Assembly (NCBI GenBank): GCA_964628835.1
Contig: CAZVME010000048.1
Coordinates: forward strand, 1 to 25,058
Reading direction: 5' to 3'
Source: JAAGZL01 sp964628835
Lineage (GTDB): Bacteria; Pseudomonadota; Gammaproteobacteria; Chromatiales; Chromatiaceae
DNA: 25,058 bases
Below, in pieces: positions 15,237 to 22,671 of the stretch (positions within the stretch are counted from its first letter, which is position 1; the number at the start of each line of letters is the position of its first letter). The position numbers were made by a program, and so were the translations under genes. Below the pieces are notes generated by a model. The model was not told the DNA's origin and searched no databases. It worked only from the letters and a program-made list of their open reading frames with translations.

Positions 15237-17390
15237 TCAGAACTTACCGTAGTAGCCCTCTTTTAGCGCATCAAAAAGATTGGCTGCGGTATGGGTTTCA
15301 CCGTCGTACTCAATCTCTTCGTTACCCTTTACCTCTACAGTACTTCCATCCTCCAGTTTGAAGCGGTAGGTGGTGTTCTCCAGGTCCTTCTCTTTAACCA
15401 GTACCCCCTGGAATGCTTCCGGGTTGAAGCGGAATGTGGTGCATCCCTTAAGGCCCTTGTCATAGGCGTAGAGATAGATGTCTTTGAACTCTTCATATGG
15501 AAAGTCTGTGGGGATGTTTGCCGTCTTGGAGATGGAGGAGTCGATCCATATCTGGGCTGCGGCCTGGATGTCCACATGCTGTTTGGGTGAGATATCGTCA
15601 GCTGCAATAAAGTAGTCTGGTAGCTGCTCGCTCTCCACCTCGGAGTAGGGCATAGCATTTGGGTTGATCAGCTTGCGATAGGCCAGAAGTTCAAAGCTGA
15701 ATACATCTACCTTCTCCTTGCTCTTCTTGCCTTCACGGATCACGTTACGTGAATAGTGGTGGGCAAAGCTTGGCTCAATACCGTTGCTGGAGTTATTGGC
15801 CAGCGACAGGGAGATGGTCCCAGTGGGTGCAATGGAGCTGTGGTGGGTGAAGCGGCAGCCGGTCTCGGCAATCTGTTTCACCAGTTCAGCATCCTCCTGG
15901 GCCAGTTTCTGCATATACCGGCTGTATTTGGCATGCAGTATCTTGCCTTTAATTTTGTCTCCAACCTGCCAGTTGTCCACATTCATTTCTGGACGCTGGG
16001 CCAGCATTTCAGAGGTTACGGTGAACTCTTCATCCATGATTGGCGCTGGGCCTTTTTCCACTGCCAGTTCCAGGCCGGTACGCCATCCTTCCACTGCAAG
16101 CTCCCTAGTAACGCGTTCGGTAAATCCCAAAGACTCAGGCTCACCGTATTTCATGCGTAGCATAGTGATGGATGAGCCCAGCCCCAGATAGCCCATGCCA
16201 TGGCGGCGTTTATGTATAATCTCACGCTGCTGTTGTTCCAGCGGCAGGCCGTTGATATCCACCACATTATCCAGCATACGGGTAAATATTCTTACTACTT
16301 TACGGAAGGATTCCCAGTCAAAGCTGGCCTCTTTAGTAAAGGGATTGCGTACGAACTTGGTCAGATTTATTGAACCCAGCAGACAGGCGCCGTACGGGGG
16401 CAGAGGTTGTTCACCACATGGGTTGGTGGCCCGCACGTCCTCACAGAACCAGTTGTTGTTCATCTCATTTACCTTGTCGATAAGGATGAATCCTGGCTCG
16501 GCATAGTCATAGGTGGATGACATGATTACATCCCACAGCCGGCGGGCGCGGATGGTCTTGTCGATCTTGCAGGCCACCTTGCCCGCGTCGTTAGTGACGT
16601 AGTTCTTGCCATGGGGCAGGTTGCGCCATATGACCTGCTCTTTGTCATTCAGATTAATCGCATCTGTCTCCACCTCTTTCTCTGTCAGTGGAAAAGACAG
16701 ATCCCAGTCGCCGTCACTCTTCACCGCTTCCACAAACTCCTCTGTGATCAGTAGTGACAGGTTGAATTGACGTAGGCGCCCGGCTTCACGCTTGGCGCGG
16801 ATAAAGTCCATTACATCGGGGTGACCGATATCAAAGGTGGCCATCTGAGCGCCGCGTCTGCCACCGGCAGAAGATACGGTAAAACACATCTTGTCGTAGA
16901 TATCCATGAAGGAGAGAGGGCCTGAGGTATAGGCGCCAGCTCCGCTTACATAGGCGCCTTTAGGGCGCAGGGTGGAGAATTCATAGCCGATACCGCAACC
17001 GGCCTTGAGGGTAAGTCCCGCTTCATGCACTTTCCCCAGAATATCGTTCATAGAGTCCTGGATGGTGCCAGATACGGTGCAGTTGATGGTGGATGTGGCT
17101 GGTTTGTGCTCTTGGGCGCCGGCATTGGAGGTTATGCGTCCAGCCGGTATAGCACCATTGCGCAGGGCCCAGACAAATTTCTCCTCCCATAACTTCTGCA
17201 ACTCTGGAGTCTGCTCCATCTCTGCCAGGGCCTTGGCAACCCGTAAATATGTCGCGTCAATATCCGCATCCACCGGTTTTCCATCCTTGGTTTTAAGCCT
17301 GTATTTGGTATTCCATATATCCTGCGAGGCCGCCTGTAGTGGAATATCCAGAGCTTGTGCAGGTACGGCTTTGAGGTGGGCGCTTTTCAT
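15237..17390 (-). CDS. nrdJa: Class II (adenosylcobalamin-dependent) ribonucleoside-diphosphate reductase, catalytic part (NrdJa)
   Basis: 717 residues. Converts ribonucleotides to deoxyribonucleotides using a radical generated from adenosylcobalamin. The active site is complete: Asn323-Cys325-Glu327 in TNPCGEQPLPPYGACLLGS (thiyl radical Cys325), with redox cysteines Cys104 (TINCTVSG) and Cys336, spaced as in Thermotoga NrdJ. SSAGGRRGAQMATFDIGHPD and the late HHSSIAPTGTISL are also family-typical. The chain ends after GCTTFRFNPEA...LFDALKEGYYGKF, without the C-terminal cysteine tail, which is supplied by nrdJb. The N-terminus is short and I do not see a clear ATP-cone. The leader carries an NrdR box 200 bp upstream and a 7-bp hairpin at 17433-17450. 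Confidence 0.92.
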   Translation of the reverse strand: MKSAHLKAVPAQALDIPLQAASQDIWNTKYRLKTKDGKPVDADIDATYLRVAKALAEMEQTPELQKLWEEKFVWALRNGAIPAGRITSNAGAQEHKPATSTINCTVSGTIQDSMNDILGKVHEAGLTLKAGCGIGYEFSTLRPKGAYVSGAGAYTSGPLSFMDIYDKMCFTVSSAGGRRGAQMATFDIGHPDVMDFIRAKREAGRLRQFNLSLLITEEFVEAVKSDGDWDLSFPLTEKEVETDAINLNDKEQVIWRNLPHGKNYVTNDAGKVACKIDKTIRARRLWDVIMSSTYDYAEPGFILIDKVNEMNNNWFCEDVRATNPCGEQPLPPYGACLLGSINLTKFVRNPFTKEASFDWESFRKVVRIFTRMLDNVVDINGLPLEQQQREIIHKRRHGMGYLGLGSSITMLRMKYGEPESLGFTERVTRELAVEGWRTGLELAVEKGPAPIMDEEFTVTSEMLAQRPEMNVDNWQVGDKIKGKILHAKYSRYMQKLAQEDAELVKQIAETGCRFTHHSSIAPTGTISLSLANNSSNGIEPSFAHHYSRNVIREGKKSKEKVDVFSFELLAYRKLINPNAMPYSEVESEQLPDYFIAADDISPKQHVDIQAAAQIWIDSSISKTANIPTDFPYEEFKDIYLYAYDKGLKGCTTFRFNPEAFQGVLVKEKDLENTTYRFKLEDGSTVEVKGNEEIEYDGETHTAANLFDALKEGYYGKF

Positions 17391-17591
17391 GGGTGCGATT
17401 ATCCTGTTCGTCGGTTATTTATTTAGATGTCTTAATGCGAGTGCGCATTACATTCCCTTGGATGGGGCGAAAAACTGAATACGGTTTCTGCCTTACACTT
17501 TCCACATGCTGTTTGCACCTGATGAATTTGAACTGGTGCCTGCTTGTTAAAATTATTGTTTGTCCTGTGGCCATGAGTCCTTTAGCGCCAA

Positions 17592-17607
17592 ACACTATAT
17601 GTTGTGT
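17592..17607 (-). promoter_or_regulatory. NrdR box upstream of nrdJa
   Basis: ACACTATATGTTGTGT matches the known NrdR consensus acaCwAtATaTwGtgt at every defined position. NrdR represses ribonucleotide reductase operons when dATP is high. On the minus strand TATAGT inside the box could serve as the -10. NrdR boxes usually occur in pairs; I could see only one good copy. Confidence 0.82.
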
Positions 17608-17886
17608 TTAGTGGCGTCTAGGTTATGGATTTATTTTTACCGTGTCAAGATATATCATCTTTTGCTAATAACGGTAAATAAGTTTATTAAACAGTAATAT
17701 ACGATTTTGCGTGGTAATCGTTTAGCTATTATTTATCTGTTTTGTGAAATCTATATATTGTGTTGCTATAAATCGAGAGAAATACCGTGTAAACATTGGA
17801 TTCAGCCAGAGACACCAGATGAATTTGCTACATATATATGGTCTATAAAATCAGGAAAATAGCAATTTCCATACTAATTGTGGTGC

Positions 17887-17924
17887 AAACAATCCTCTGC
17901 TATTGTTTCCAAAAGATATTGTTT
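17887..17924. repeat. Three AAACAAT/ATTGTTT half sites upstream of gacA
   Basis: AAACAAT (17887-17893), ATTGTTT (17902-17908) and ATTGTTT (17918-17924) lie at 15- and 16-bp steps, the last two as direct repeats within TATTGTTTCC and TATTGTTTGG. The first two form an inverted repeat. The spacing suggests a binding-site cluster; regulator unknown. Confidence 0.35.
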
Positions 17925-18015
17925 GGGTTTTCAAGCTTGATAAGTTGCGCCAATGGTCATCGCTATCGGGGATTGTTGTATTTAATCCGGTAAGTCAATA
18001 ACGAGAGAGTGTTGA

Positions 18016-18660
18016 ATGATCAGAGTAATGCTTGTAGATGACCACGAACTGGTGCGAACCGGTTTCAGGCTTATCCTGGGTGATGCACCTGGCGTACTGG
18101 TGGTCGGGGAGGCGGATACCGGTGAAAGCGCTCTGAAGCAACTCCCTGAGCTCAAGCCTGACCTGGTGTTGATGGATGTAAATATGCCTGGTATCGGTGG
18201 AATTGAATCCACCAGGAGGATCAGACGCAACTATCCAGATGTTCAAGTGATTGCAATCACCGTTCACTCAGATACGCCATTCCCCTCAAAACTGCATGAG
18301 GCAGGGGCGTTGGGTTACCTGACCAAGGGGTGTCCGGCTAGCGAGATGCTGGATGCAATCAAAACCGTTGCCAGCGGCAAACCGTTCCTGTCGGCAGATG
18401 TGGCGCAAAGACTCTCCCTGGCCAGACTCTCGGGGGTGGACTCGGAGCTACCGTTTGAATCCCTGTCACGGCGTGAAATGCAAGTGTTGATGATGATCGT
18501 GCAGGGCTCCAAAAATCAGGATATCTCCGACACCCTGTGTGTAAGCCCCAAGACCGTGAGTACCTACCGCCATCGTCTGTTTGAAAAGCTTGGTATACAG
18601 ACCGATGCCGAGTTGACCATGCTGGCCATCCGCCATGGGGTTGCAGAGTACGAGGCCTGA
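18016..18660 (+). CDS. gacA: GacA/UvrY-type response regulator
   Basis: 214 residues. NarL/FixJ-class regulator of the Gac/BarA-UvrY system, which activates CsrB/RsmZ-type small RNAs and so controls carbon storage, motility and secondary metabolism. Receiver domain (1-120): acidic pair Asp8-Asp9, phospho-acceptor Asp54 in LMDVNMPGIGGIESTRRI, and Lys in GYLTKG. LuxR-type helix-turn-helix at about 145-205: LSRREMQVLMMIVQGSKNQDIS...SPKTVSTYRHRLFEKLGI. The identity as GacA rather than another NarL-type protein is supported by VVGEADTGESAL and by the linked uvrC and pgsA. The ATG at 18016 follows GAGAGAG. No partner kinase is in the window. Confidence 0.93.
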   Translation: MIRVMLVDDHELVRTGFRLILGDAPGVLVVGEADTGESALKQLPELKPDLVLMDVNMPGIGGIESTRRIRRNYPDVQVIAITVHSDTPFPSKLHEAGALGYLTKGCPASEMLDAIKTVASGKPFLSADVAQRLSLARLSGVDSELPFESLSRREMQVLMMIVQGSKNQDISDTLCVSPKTVSTYRHRLFEKLGIQTDAELTMLAIRHGVAEYEA

Positions 18661-18792
18661 GATCGCCTGAACCCTGTCGCCCGGAACAATCCTGCCACCG
18701 ACTTAGACTCGCCTGCTATTTTCTGCTATTGATAAACCCTCCATATCCGTGTTTCACTTCCGGTCAACTACCTATAAACAGGCTTTACAACT

Positions 18793-19416
18793 GTGTTTGA
18801 TATTGATTGCCGCACCTGCCCACGACTGGCAGATTTTTTAGATGAGGTGAAGCTCAAGTATCCAGACTACCATGCCCGCCCGGTGGCGCCGTTTGGTGAT
18901 CCTGAGGCAAGGTTACTGATAGTAGGGCTGGCCCCTGGGATGCATGGGGCAAACGCCACCGGCAGACCTTTTACCGGCGACCATGCCGGTATCCTGTTGT
19001 ATGAAACCCTGTATAAATATGGCTTCAGCACCGCGCCGGTATCGGTTTCAAGGGATGATGGTTTGACCCTGAAAAACTGCCGTATTACCAACGCAGTGAA
19101 GTGTCTGCCGCCCCAGAACAAACCCATTGGTGCTGAGATAAACAGCTGCAATGCATATCTCAGTGCAGAGATTCAGGCGTTGCCTGATGCCGCTGTAGTG
19201 CTGGCCCTGGGTTCCATTGCCCACAACTCAGTGATCAAGGCGCTCTCCCTGCGCCAGAAGGAGTTCAAGTTTGGTCATAACTCGCTGCATCAGCTGACAA
19301 AAGGCATCCAGCTTCTGGATTCATACCACTCTAGTCGCTATAACACTCAGACCAGACGCCTGACTCCAGAAATGTTCTGCGAGGTGTTTGCCCATGCCAG
19401 GGAGCTGCTTGGGTAA
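18793..19416 (+). CDS. Family 5 (UDGb-type) uracil-DNA glycosylase, iron-sulfur
   Basis: 207 residues. Removes uracil (and in this family often other deaminated bases) from DNA. Seen: motif GLAPGMHGANATGRPFTGD (45-63), which is the family 5 form without the catalytic Asp of family 1; four [4Fe-4S] cysteines Cys6, Cys9 (CRTCPRL), Cys104 (VKCLPPQNKP) and Cys119; and a C-terminal SYHSSRYNTQTRRLT (177-191), where most members have SYHPS. The start is GTG at 18793; the ribosome site is weak. It stands 132 bp after gacA and 43 bp before uvrC, inserted into the otherwise conserved gacA-uvrC pair. Family 5 enzymes are best known from thermophiles and actinobacteria, but occur in some proteobacteria. 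Confidence 0.88.
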   Translation: MFDIDCRTCPRLADFLDEVKLKYPDYHARPVAPFGDPEARLLIVGLAPGMHGANATGRPFTGDHAGILLYETLYKYGFSTAPVSVSRDDGLTLKNCRITNAVKCLPPQNKPIGAEINSCNAYLSAEIQALPDAAVVLALGSIAHNSVIKALSLRQKEFKFGHNSLHQLTKGIQLLDSYHSSRYNTQTRRLTPEMFCEVFAHARELLG

Positions 19417-19459
19417 GACAATCCAATATTCAGAGGCCTCTTAGATATATACTCCAGAC

Positions 19460-21289
19460 ATGCAGTCTGATACAGAAAATAACCGGTTCGACCACAAGTC
19501 ATTCCTCAACACCCTTACTAACTCTCCCGGTGTGTATCGCATGCTGGACGCCAAAGGTGAGGTGCTGTATGTGGGCAAGGCTAAGGATCTAAAACGCCGA
19601 GTCAGCAGCTATTTTACCCGGTCGCTCAACCGTCGCATCCAGTTGATGGTCTCCCGGATCAACAACATAGAGATAACTGCAACCCACACCGAGGCCGAGG
19701 CCTTGATCCTGGAAAACACCCTGATCAAGAGCCTGAAACCGCACTACAACATCCTGCTGCGGGATGACAAGAGTTACCCCTACATATATATGTCAGCAGA
19801 TACGTTTCCACGCCTGGCATTTCACCGTGGCGCCAGAAGGGGCAAGGGGCGCTATTTTGGCCCCTATCCAAATGCTGGCTCCATGCGTGAAACCATGCAG
19901 CTGCTGCAAAAGCTGTTTCCGGTGCGACAGTGCGATGAGACCTTCTACCGCAACCGCTCGCGTCCCTGTCTCCAGTATCAGATCAAACGCTGCACCGCGC
20001 CTTGCGTCGGTCTGGTAAGTGAAGACGAATACGCCGGTGATGTGCGTGATGCCGTGTTGTTTCTGCAAGGTAAGGCCAGTGAGGTGATCGAGAGGCTGGT
20101 AGATCGCATGGAGCAGGCCTCGGAACAGTTGGAGTTTGAACAGGCAGCCAGGTTTCGGGATCAGGTGATACGCCTGCGCAAGATCCAGAAAAAACAGTAT
20201 GTCAGCGGTGAGCGGGGTGATTTGGATATCGCCGCCTGTGCCGTGGACGCTGGAATGGCATCAGTGCAGCTGTTTTTTATCCGGGGCGGAAGAAATCTCG
20301 GCAATAAGGTGTTTTTTATCAACGCCCGGGATGAGCTGGGTGAGAAAGAGATACTGGCCGCATTTCTGAGCCAATACTATATCGGCAAGCAGGTGCCGTC
20401 TGAGATAATTGTAAGTTCCAGGCCAGAGGGGCTGGAATTGCTGCAGGAGGTGCTTTCTCAGGAGAGTGGGCACAAGGTGCGCATCCTCTCTAATGTGCGC
20501 TCTGAGCGCGCGCGTTGGCTAAAGATGGCCCGGCACAATGCGCAGCTCTCACTGAATGCCAGACTGGCGAGCAAGGCCGGATTTGCGGCCAGACTGGAGG
20601 CGTTGCAAGCCGCCCTCAAGCTGGATGAGACGCCACAACGTATGGAGTGCTTTGATATCAGCCACACCTCGGGAGAGAAGATGGTGGCCTCTTGTGTGGT
20701 GTTTGATCAGCAGGGGGCTGCAAAGCAGGACTATCGCAGGTTCAATATTAAGGGCATAACTCCAGGCGACGACTATGCAGCCATGGAGCAGGCACTGATG
20801 CGGCGTTATCAGAGAATTCAGTCAGGCGAGGGCAAGTTGCCTGACCTCCTGCTGATAGACGGTGGCAAGGGCCAGTTGGCTGCCGCTGAGCGGGTGCTGA
20901 AAGAGCTGGCGGTGACCGGGGTTACCATGCTGGGTGTGGCCAAGGGGCGGTCTAGAAAGGCCGGACTGGAACAGCTTTTCTTGTCCCAGCACAAGGCCGC
21001 TATTATACTGCCGGAGGATTCACCCGCCATGCACCTAGTGCAGCAGATTCGGGATGAAGCACATCGGTTTGCCATTACCGGACATCGCCAGAGACGGGAG
21101 AAGAGTGGCAAGAGCTCTATCTTAGAGGAGATTGACGGTATTGGTCCCAAAAGACGCCAGCGTCTGCTGAAACAGTTTGGTGGTATACAGGAGTTGGCCG
21201 GTGCCGGGGTGGAAGATCTGGAACGGGTAGAGGGCGTAAGTCGTAAACTTGCGGAAAAGATTTATCAGCGCCTCCACAGCGATGGCTGA
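19460..21289 (+). CDS. uvrC: Excinuclease ABC subunit C
   Basis: 609 residues (E. coli 610). Makes both incisions in nucleotide excision repair after UvrAB locates damage. Domains in order: GIY-YIG nuclease (about 22-99, GVYRMLDAKGEVLYVGKAKDLKRR); cysteine cluster CDETFYRNRSRPC...KRCTAPC (four Cys, matching the [4Fe-4S] site described for E. coli UvrC); UVR helix pair (about 205-240, EQLEFEQAARFRDQV); RNase H-like 3'... 5' incision domain with ECFDISHTSGE and LLLIDGGKGQL; and a C-terminal helix-hairpin-helix (IDGIGPKRRQRLLKQFGG). Complete, with no missing residues noticed. It follows gacA and the UDG and precedes pgsA by 69 bp. Confidence 0.96.
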   Translation: MQSDTENNRFDHKSFLNTLTNSPGVYRMLDAKGEVLYVGKAKDLKRRVSSYFTRSLNRRIQLMVSRINNIEITATHTEAEALILENTLIKSLKPHYNILLRDDKSYPYIYMSADTFPRLAFHRGARRGKGRYFGPYPNAGSMRETMQLLQKLFPVRQCDETFYRNRSRPCLQYQIKRCTAPCVGLVSEDEYAGDVRDAVLFLQGKASEVIERLVDRMEQASEQLEFEQAARFRDQVIRLRKIQKKQYVSGERGDLDIAACAVDAGMASVQLFFIRGGRNLGNKVFFINARDELGEKEILAAFLSQYYIGKQVPSEIIVSSRPEGLELLQEVLSQESGHKVRILSNVRSERARWLKMARHNAQLSLNARLASKAGFAARLEALQAALKLDETPQRMECFDISHTSGEKMVASCVVFDQQGAAKQDYRRFNIKGITPGDDYAAMEQALMRRYQRIQSGEGKLPDLLLIDGGKGQLAAAERVLKELAVTGVTMLGVAKGRSRKAGLEQLFLSQHKAAIILPEDSPAMHLVQQIRDEAHRFAITGHRQRREKSGKSSILEEIDGIGPKRRQRLLKQFGGIQELAGAGVEDLERVEGVSRKLAEKIYQRLHSDG

Positions 21290-21358
21290 GCGATATCAGG
21301 AATACAGACGTATCATATAGTGGTATAAAGACAGCACACTGACAGAATTGAATACAAC

Positions 21359-21955
21359 ATGTTCTCTAGTATCCCCAATATCTTGACCCTGTTACGAATC
21401 GCCTTGATTCCGGTTTTTATTGCCTTCTTTTACCTGCCAGTGGCACATGCCAACCAGATATGTGCCGCAATATTCGCCCTGGCGGCGGTTACCGACTGGC
21501 TAGATGGCTTCCTGGCGCGCAAATTGGGCCAGATGTCTGCATTCGGGGCCTTTCTGGATCCGGTAGCGGACAAGCTCATGGTCATCACCGCCCTGATCCT
21601 GCTGGTGGAGGTGGATCCAACCCCGGCACTGGCCATCCCTACCATCATCATCATCGGTCGTGAGTTATCCATATCTGCCCTGCGGGAGTGGATGGCAGAG
21701 ATCGGGGAGAGGGCCAAGGTTGCCGTAACCATCATTGCCAAGATGAAAACTGCAGCTCAGATGTTGGCCATACTGCTGCTCATTTACAGAGAACAAGTAT
21801 GGGATATACCCGTATATACAATTGGTTATGTACTTCTCTATGTATCAGCGGTCCTTACTGTGTGGTCCATGTTTGTATATCTTAAGGCCGCACTGCCGAG
21901 CATGAACGATTCTGTGGCTGATGAGCAAAGAAATCAGCAAGATAAAGGTCAATAA
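21359..21955 (+). CDS. pgsA: CDP-diacylglycerol-glycerol-3-phosphate 3-phosphatidyltransferase
   Basis: 198 residues (E. coli PgsA 182). Inner-membrane enzyme making phosphatidylglycerophosphate, the committed step to phosphatidylglycerol and cardiolipin. The CDP-alcohol phosphotransferase motif is intact: D49-G50-x2-A53-R54-x8-G63-x3-D67-x3-D71 in TDWLDGFLARKLGQ then FGAFLDPVADK. Hydrophobic helices are visible at about 9-28, 33-46, 73-84, 90-100, 130-143 and 150-172. The hydrophilic tail (SMNDSVADEQRNQQDKGQ) is longer than in E. coli. Its place after uvrC and before tRNA-Gly is the classical gammaproteobacterial order. Confidence 0.95.
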   Translation: MFSSIPNILTLLRIALIPVFIAFFYLPVAHANQICAAIFALAAVTDWLDGFLARKLGQMSAFGAFLDPVADKLMVITALILLVEVDPTPALAIPTIIIIGRELSISALREWMAEIGERAKVAVTIIAKMKTAAQMLAILLLIYREQVWDIPVYTIGYVLLYVSAVLTVWSMFVYLKAALPSMNDSVADEQRNQQDKGQ

Positions 21956-21978
21956 TAGGAAATATTCCAACTTCCACC

Positions 21979-22006
21979 TTGACAGCACAGGCAGGAACAT
22001 TACAAT
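21979..22006 (+). promoter_or_regulatory. Strong sigma-70 promoter of tRNA-Gly
   Basis: Consensus -35 TTGACA (21979-21984), 16-bp spacer, -10 TACAAT (22001-22006), then a GC-rich discriminator (AGCCGGCG) of the kind linked to stringent control of stable RNA genes. The mature tRNA begins 18 bp after the -10. Confidence 0.82.
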
Positions 22007-22024
22007 AGCCGGCGTTCCAATGAT

Positions 22025-22100
22025 GCGGGAATAGCTCAGCTGGTAGAGCACAACCTTGCCAAGGTTGGGGTCGCGAGTTCGAATCTCGTTTCCCGCTCCA
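22025..22100 (+). tRNA. tRNA-Gly (anticodon GCC)
   Basis: 76 nt with encoded CCA. Acceptor stem GCGGGAA/TTCCCGC, D-arm AGCTCAGCTGGTAGAGC, anticodon arm CAACCTTGCCAAGGTTG with GCC, and T-arm GCGAGTTCGAATCTCGT. First of three tRNAs in the glyW-cysT-leuZ order. Confidence 0.97.
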
Positions 22101-22108
22101 AATTTCGG

Positions 22109-22141
22109 AAAAACCCCGAGTATCATTGCAGGGGTTTTTTT
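22109..22141 (+). terminator. Rho-independent terminator after tRNA-Gly
   Basis: AAAAACCCC (22109-22117) pairs with GGGGTTTTT (22131-22139), 13-nt loop, followed by more T. It separates tRNA-Gly from tRNA-Cys, so the three tRNAs are not simply one transcript unless read-through occurs. Confidence 0.88.
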
Positions 22142-22201
22142 CGTATTACGCTGGAAAGTTGCATGGTAATGCATGATACTTTCAGCCTCTGTACAAGTTA
22201 T

Positions 22202-22275
22202 GGCTGAGTGGCAGAGTGGTTATGCAGCGGCCTGCAAAGCCGTGGACCTCGGTTCGATTCCGGGCTCAGCCTCCA
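22202..22275 (+). tRNA. tRNA-Cys (anticodon GCA)
   Basis: 74 nt with encoded CCA. Acceptor GGCTGAG/CTCAGCC, anticodon arm CGGCCTGCAAAGCCG with GCA, T-arm with GGTTCGATTCC. No clear own promoter was found in the 60 bp after the preceding terminator. Confidence 0.97.
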
Positions 22276-22301
22276 TTTTCTTGTTCGCATACTTCACCCA
22301 T

Positions 22302-22388
22302 GCCCGGGTGGCGGAATTGGTAGACGCAGCGGACTTAAAATCCGCCGGCCTAACGGCTGTGCCGGTTCAAGTCCGGCCCTGGGCACCA
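22302..22388 (+). tRNA. tRNA-Leu (anticodon TAA)
   Basis: 87 nt with encoded CCA. Acceptor GCCCGGG/CCTGGGC with one G-U, long variable arm (GCCGGCCTAACGGCTG region) as expected for a type II tRNA, anticodon arm GCGGACTTAAAATCCGC with TAA, and T-arm GGTTCAAGTCC. It marks the edge between the conserved block and the accessory DNA downstream. Confidence 0.96.
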
Positions 22389-22671
22389 ATCACATCAATA
22401 CCTAACAGAACAGCACTGCTAACCGGATAGATACTTATCTAATCCCTTAACCTGACTGTTGTACAGCAGGTAACTACGCGGGTTGTTGCGGCGTTTGCGA
22501 AAATCGCGAAAACCGGGTTAGAGAGCAATTGTTTCTAATATAGATTTTAGGTTTGTGTAATGAGTGACTGATAAGGACACTAGCCCACGTAAACCCAGGT
22601 TTAACTTACCAGGTATTCCTCAACACGTTATTCAGCGTGGGTAATCCCCCCATTTCTAACCGAAGTTAAAA
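22389..22671. other. Non-coding stretch after the tRNA cluster with multiple hairpins
   Basis: No gene. Hairpins without T-tracts: GGAT-AGATA/TATCT-ATCC (22425-22445); ACCTG-CTG/CAG-CAGGT with one bulged A (22450-22471); and a branched structure in which CCCACG (22584-22589) pairs with CGTGGG (22636-22641) around an inner TAAAC-CCAG-GTTTA hairpin (22590-22603). Another CCAG-loop hairpin, GCAC-CCAG-GTGC, follows at about 22684-22695. Possibly tRNA 3' processing signals on the left and remains of a mobile element on the right. Confidence 0.4.

Larger units (their letters stand above)
17391..18015. other. Intergenic region between divergent nrdJa and gacA
   Basis: About 625 bp. The nrdJa side (17391-17610) is the leader and control region, with an NrdR box, a hairpin TAATGCG-AGTG-CGCATTA (17433-17450) and a weaker GCACC/GGTGC stem (about 17516-17539). 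The rest, 17610-17880, is AT-rich with no recognisable gene. The gacA side holds three AAACAAT-type half sites. I looked for a cobalamin riboswitch in front of nrdJa and did not find its B12-box. Confidence 0.6.

Noticed and set aside
17391..17640. Possible cobalamin riboswitch in front of the B12-dependent reductase
   Set aside because: The conserved B12 box and the associated GCCACTG-type core are not present in the leader on the minus strand.
22173..22430. Reading frame running through tRNA-Cys and tRNA-Leu
   Set aside because: It is made of tRNA sequence; both tRNAs fold completely.
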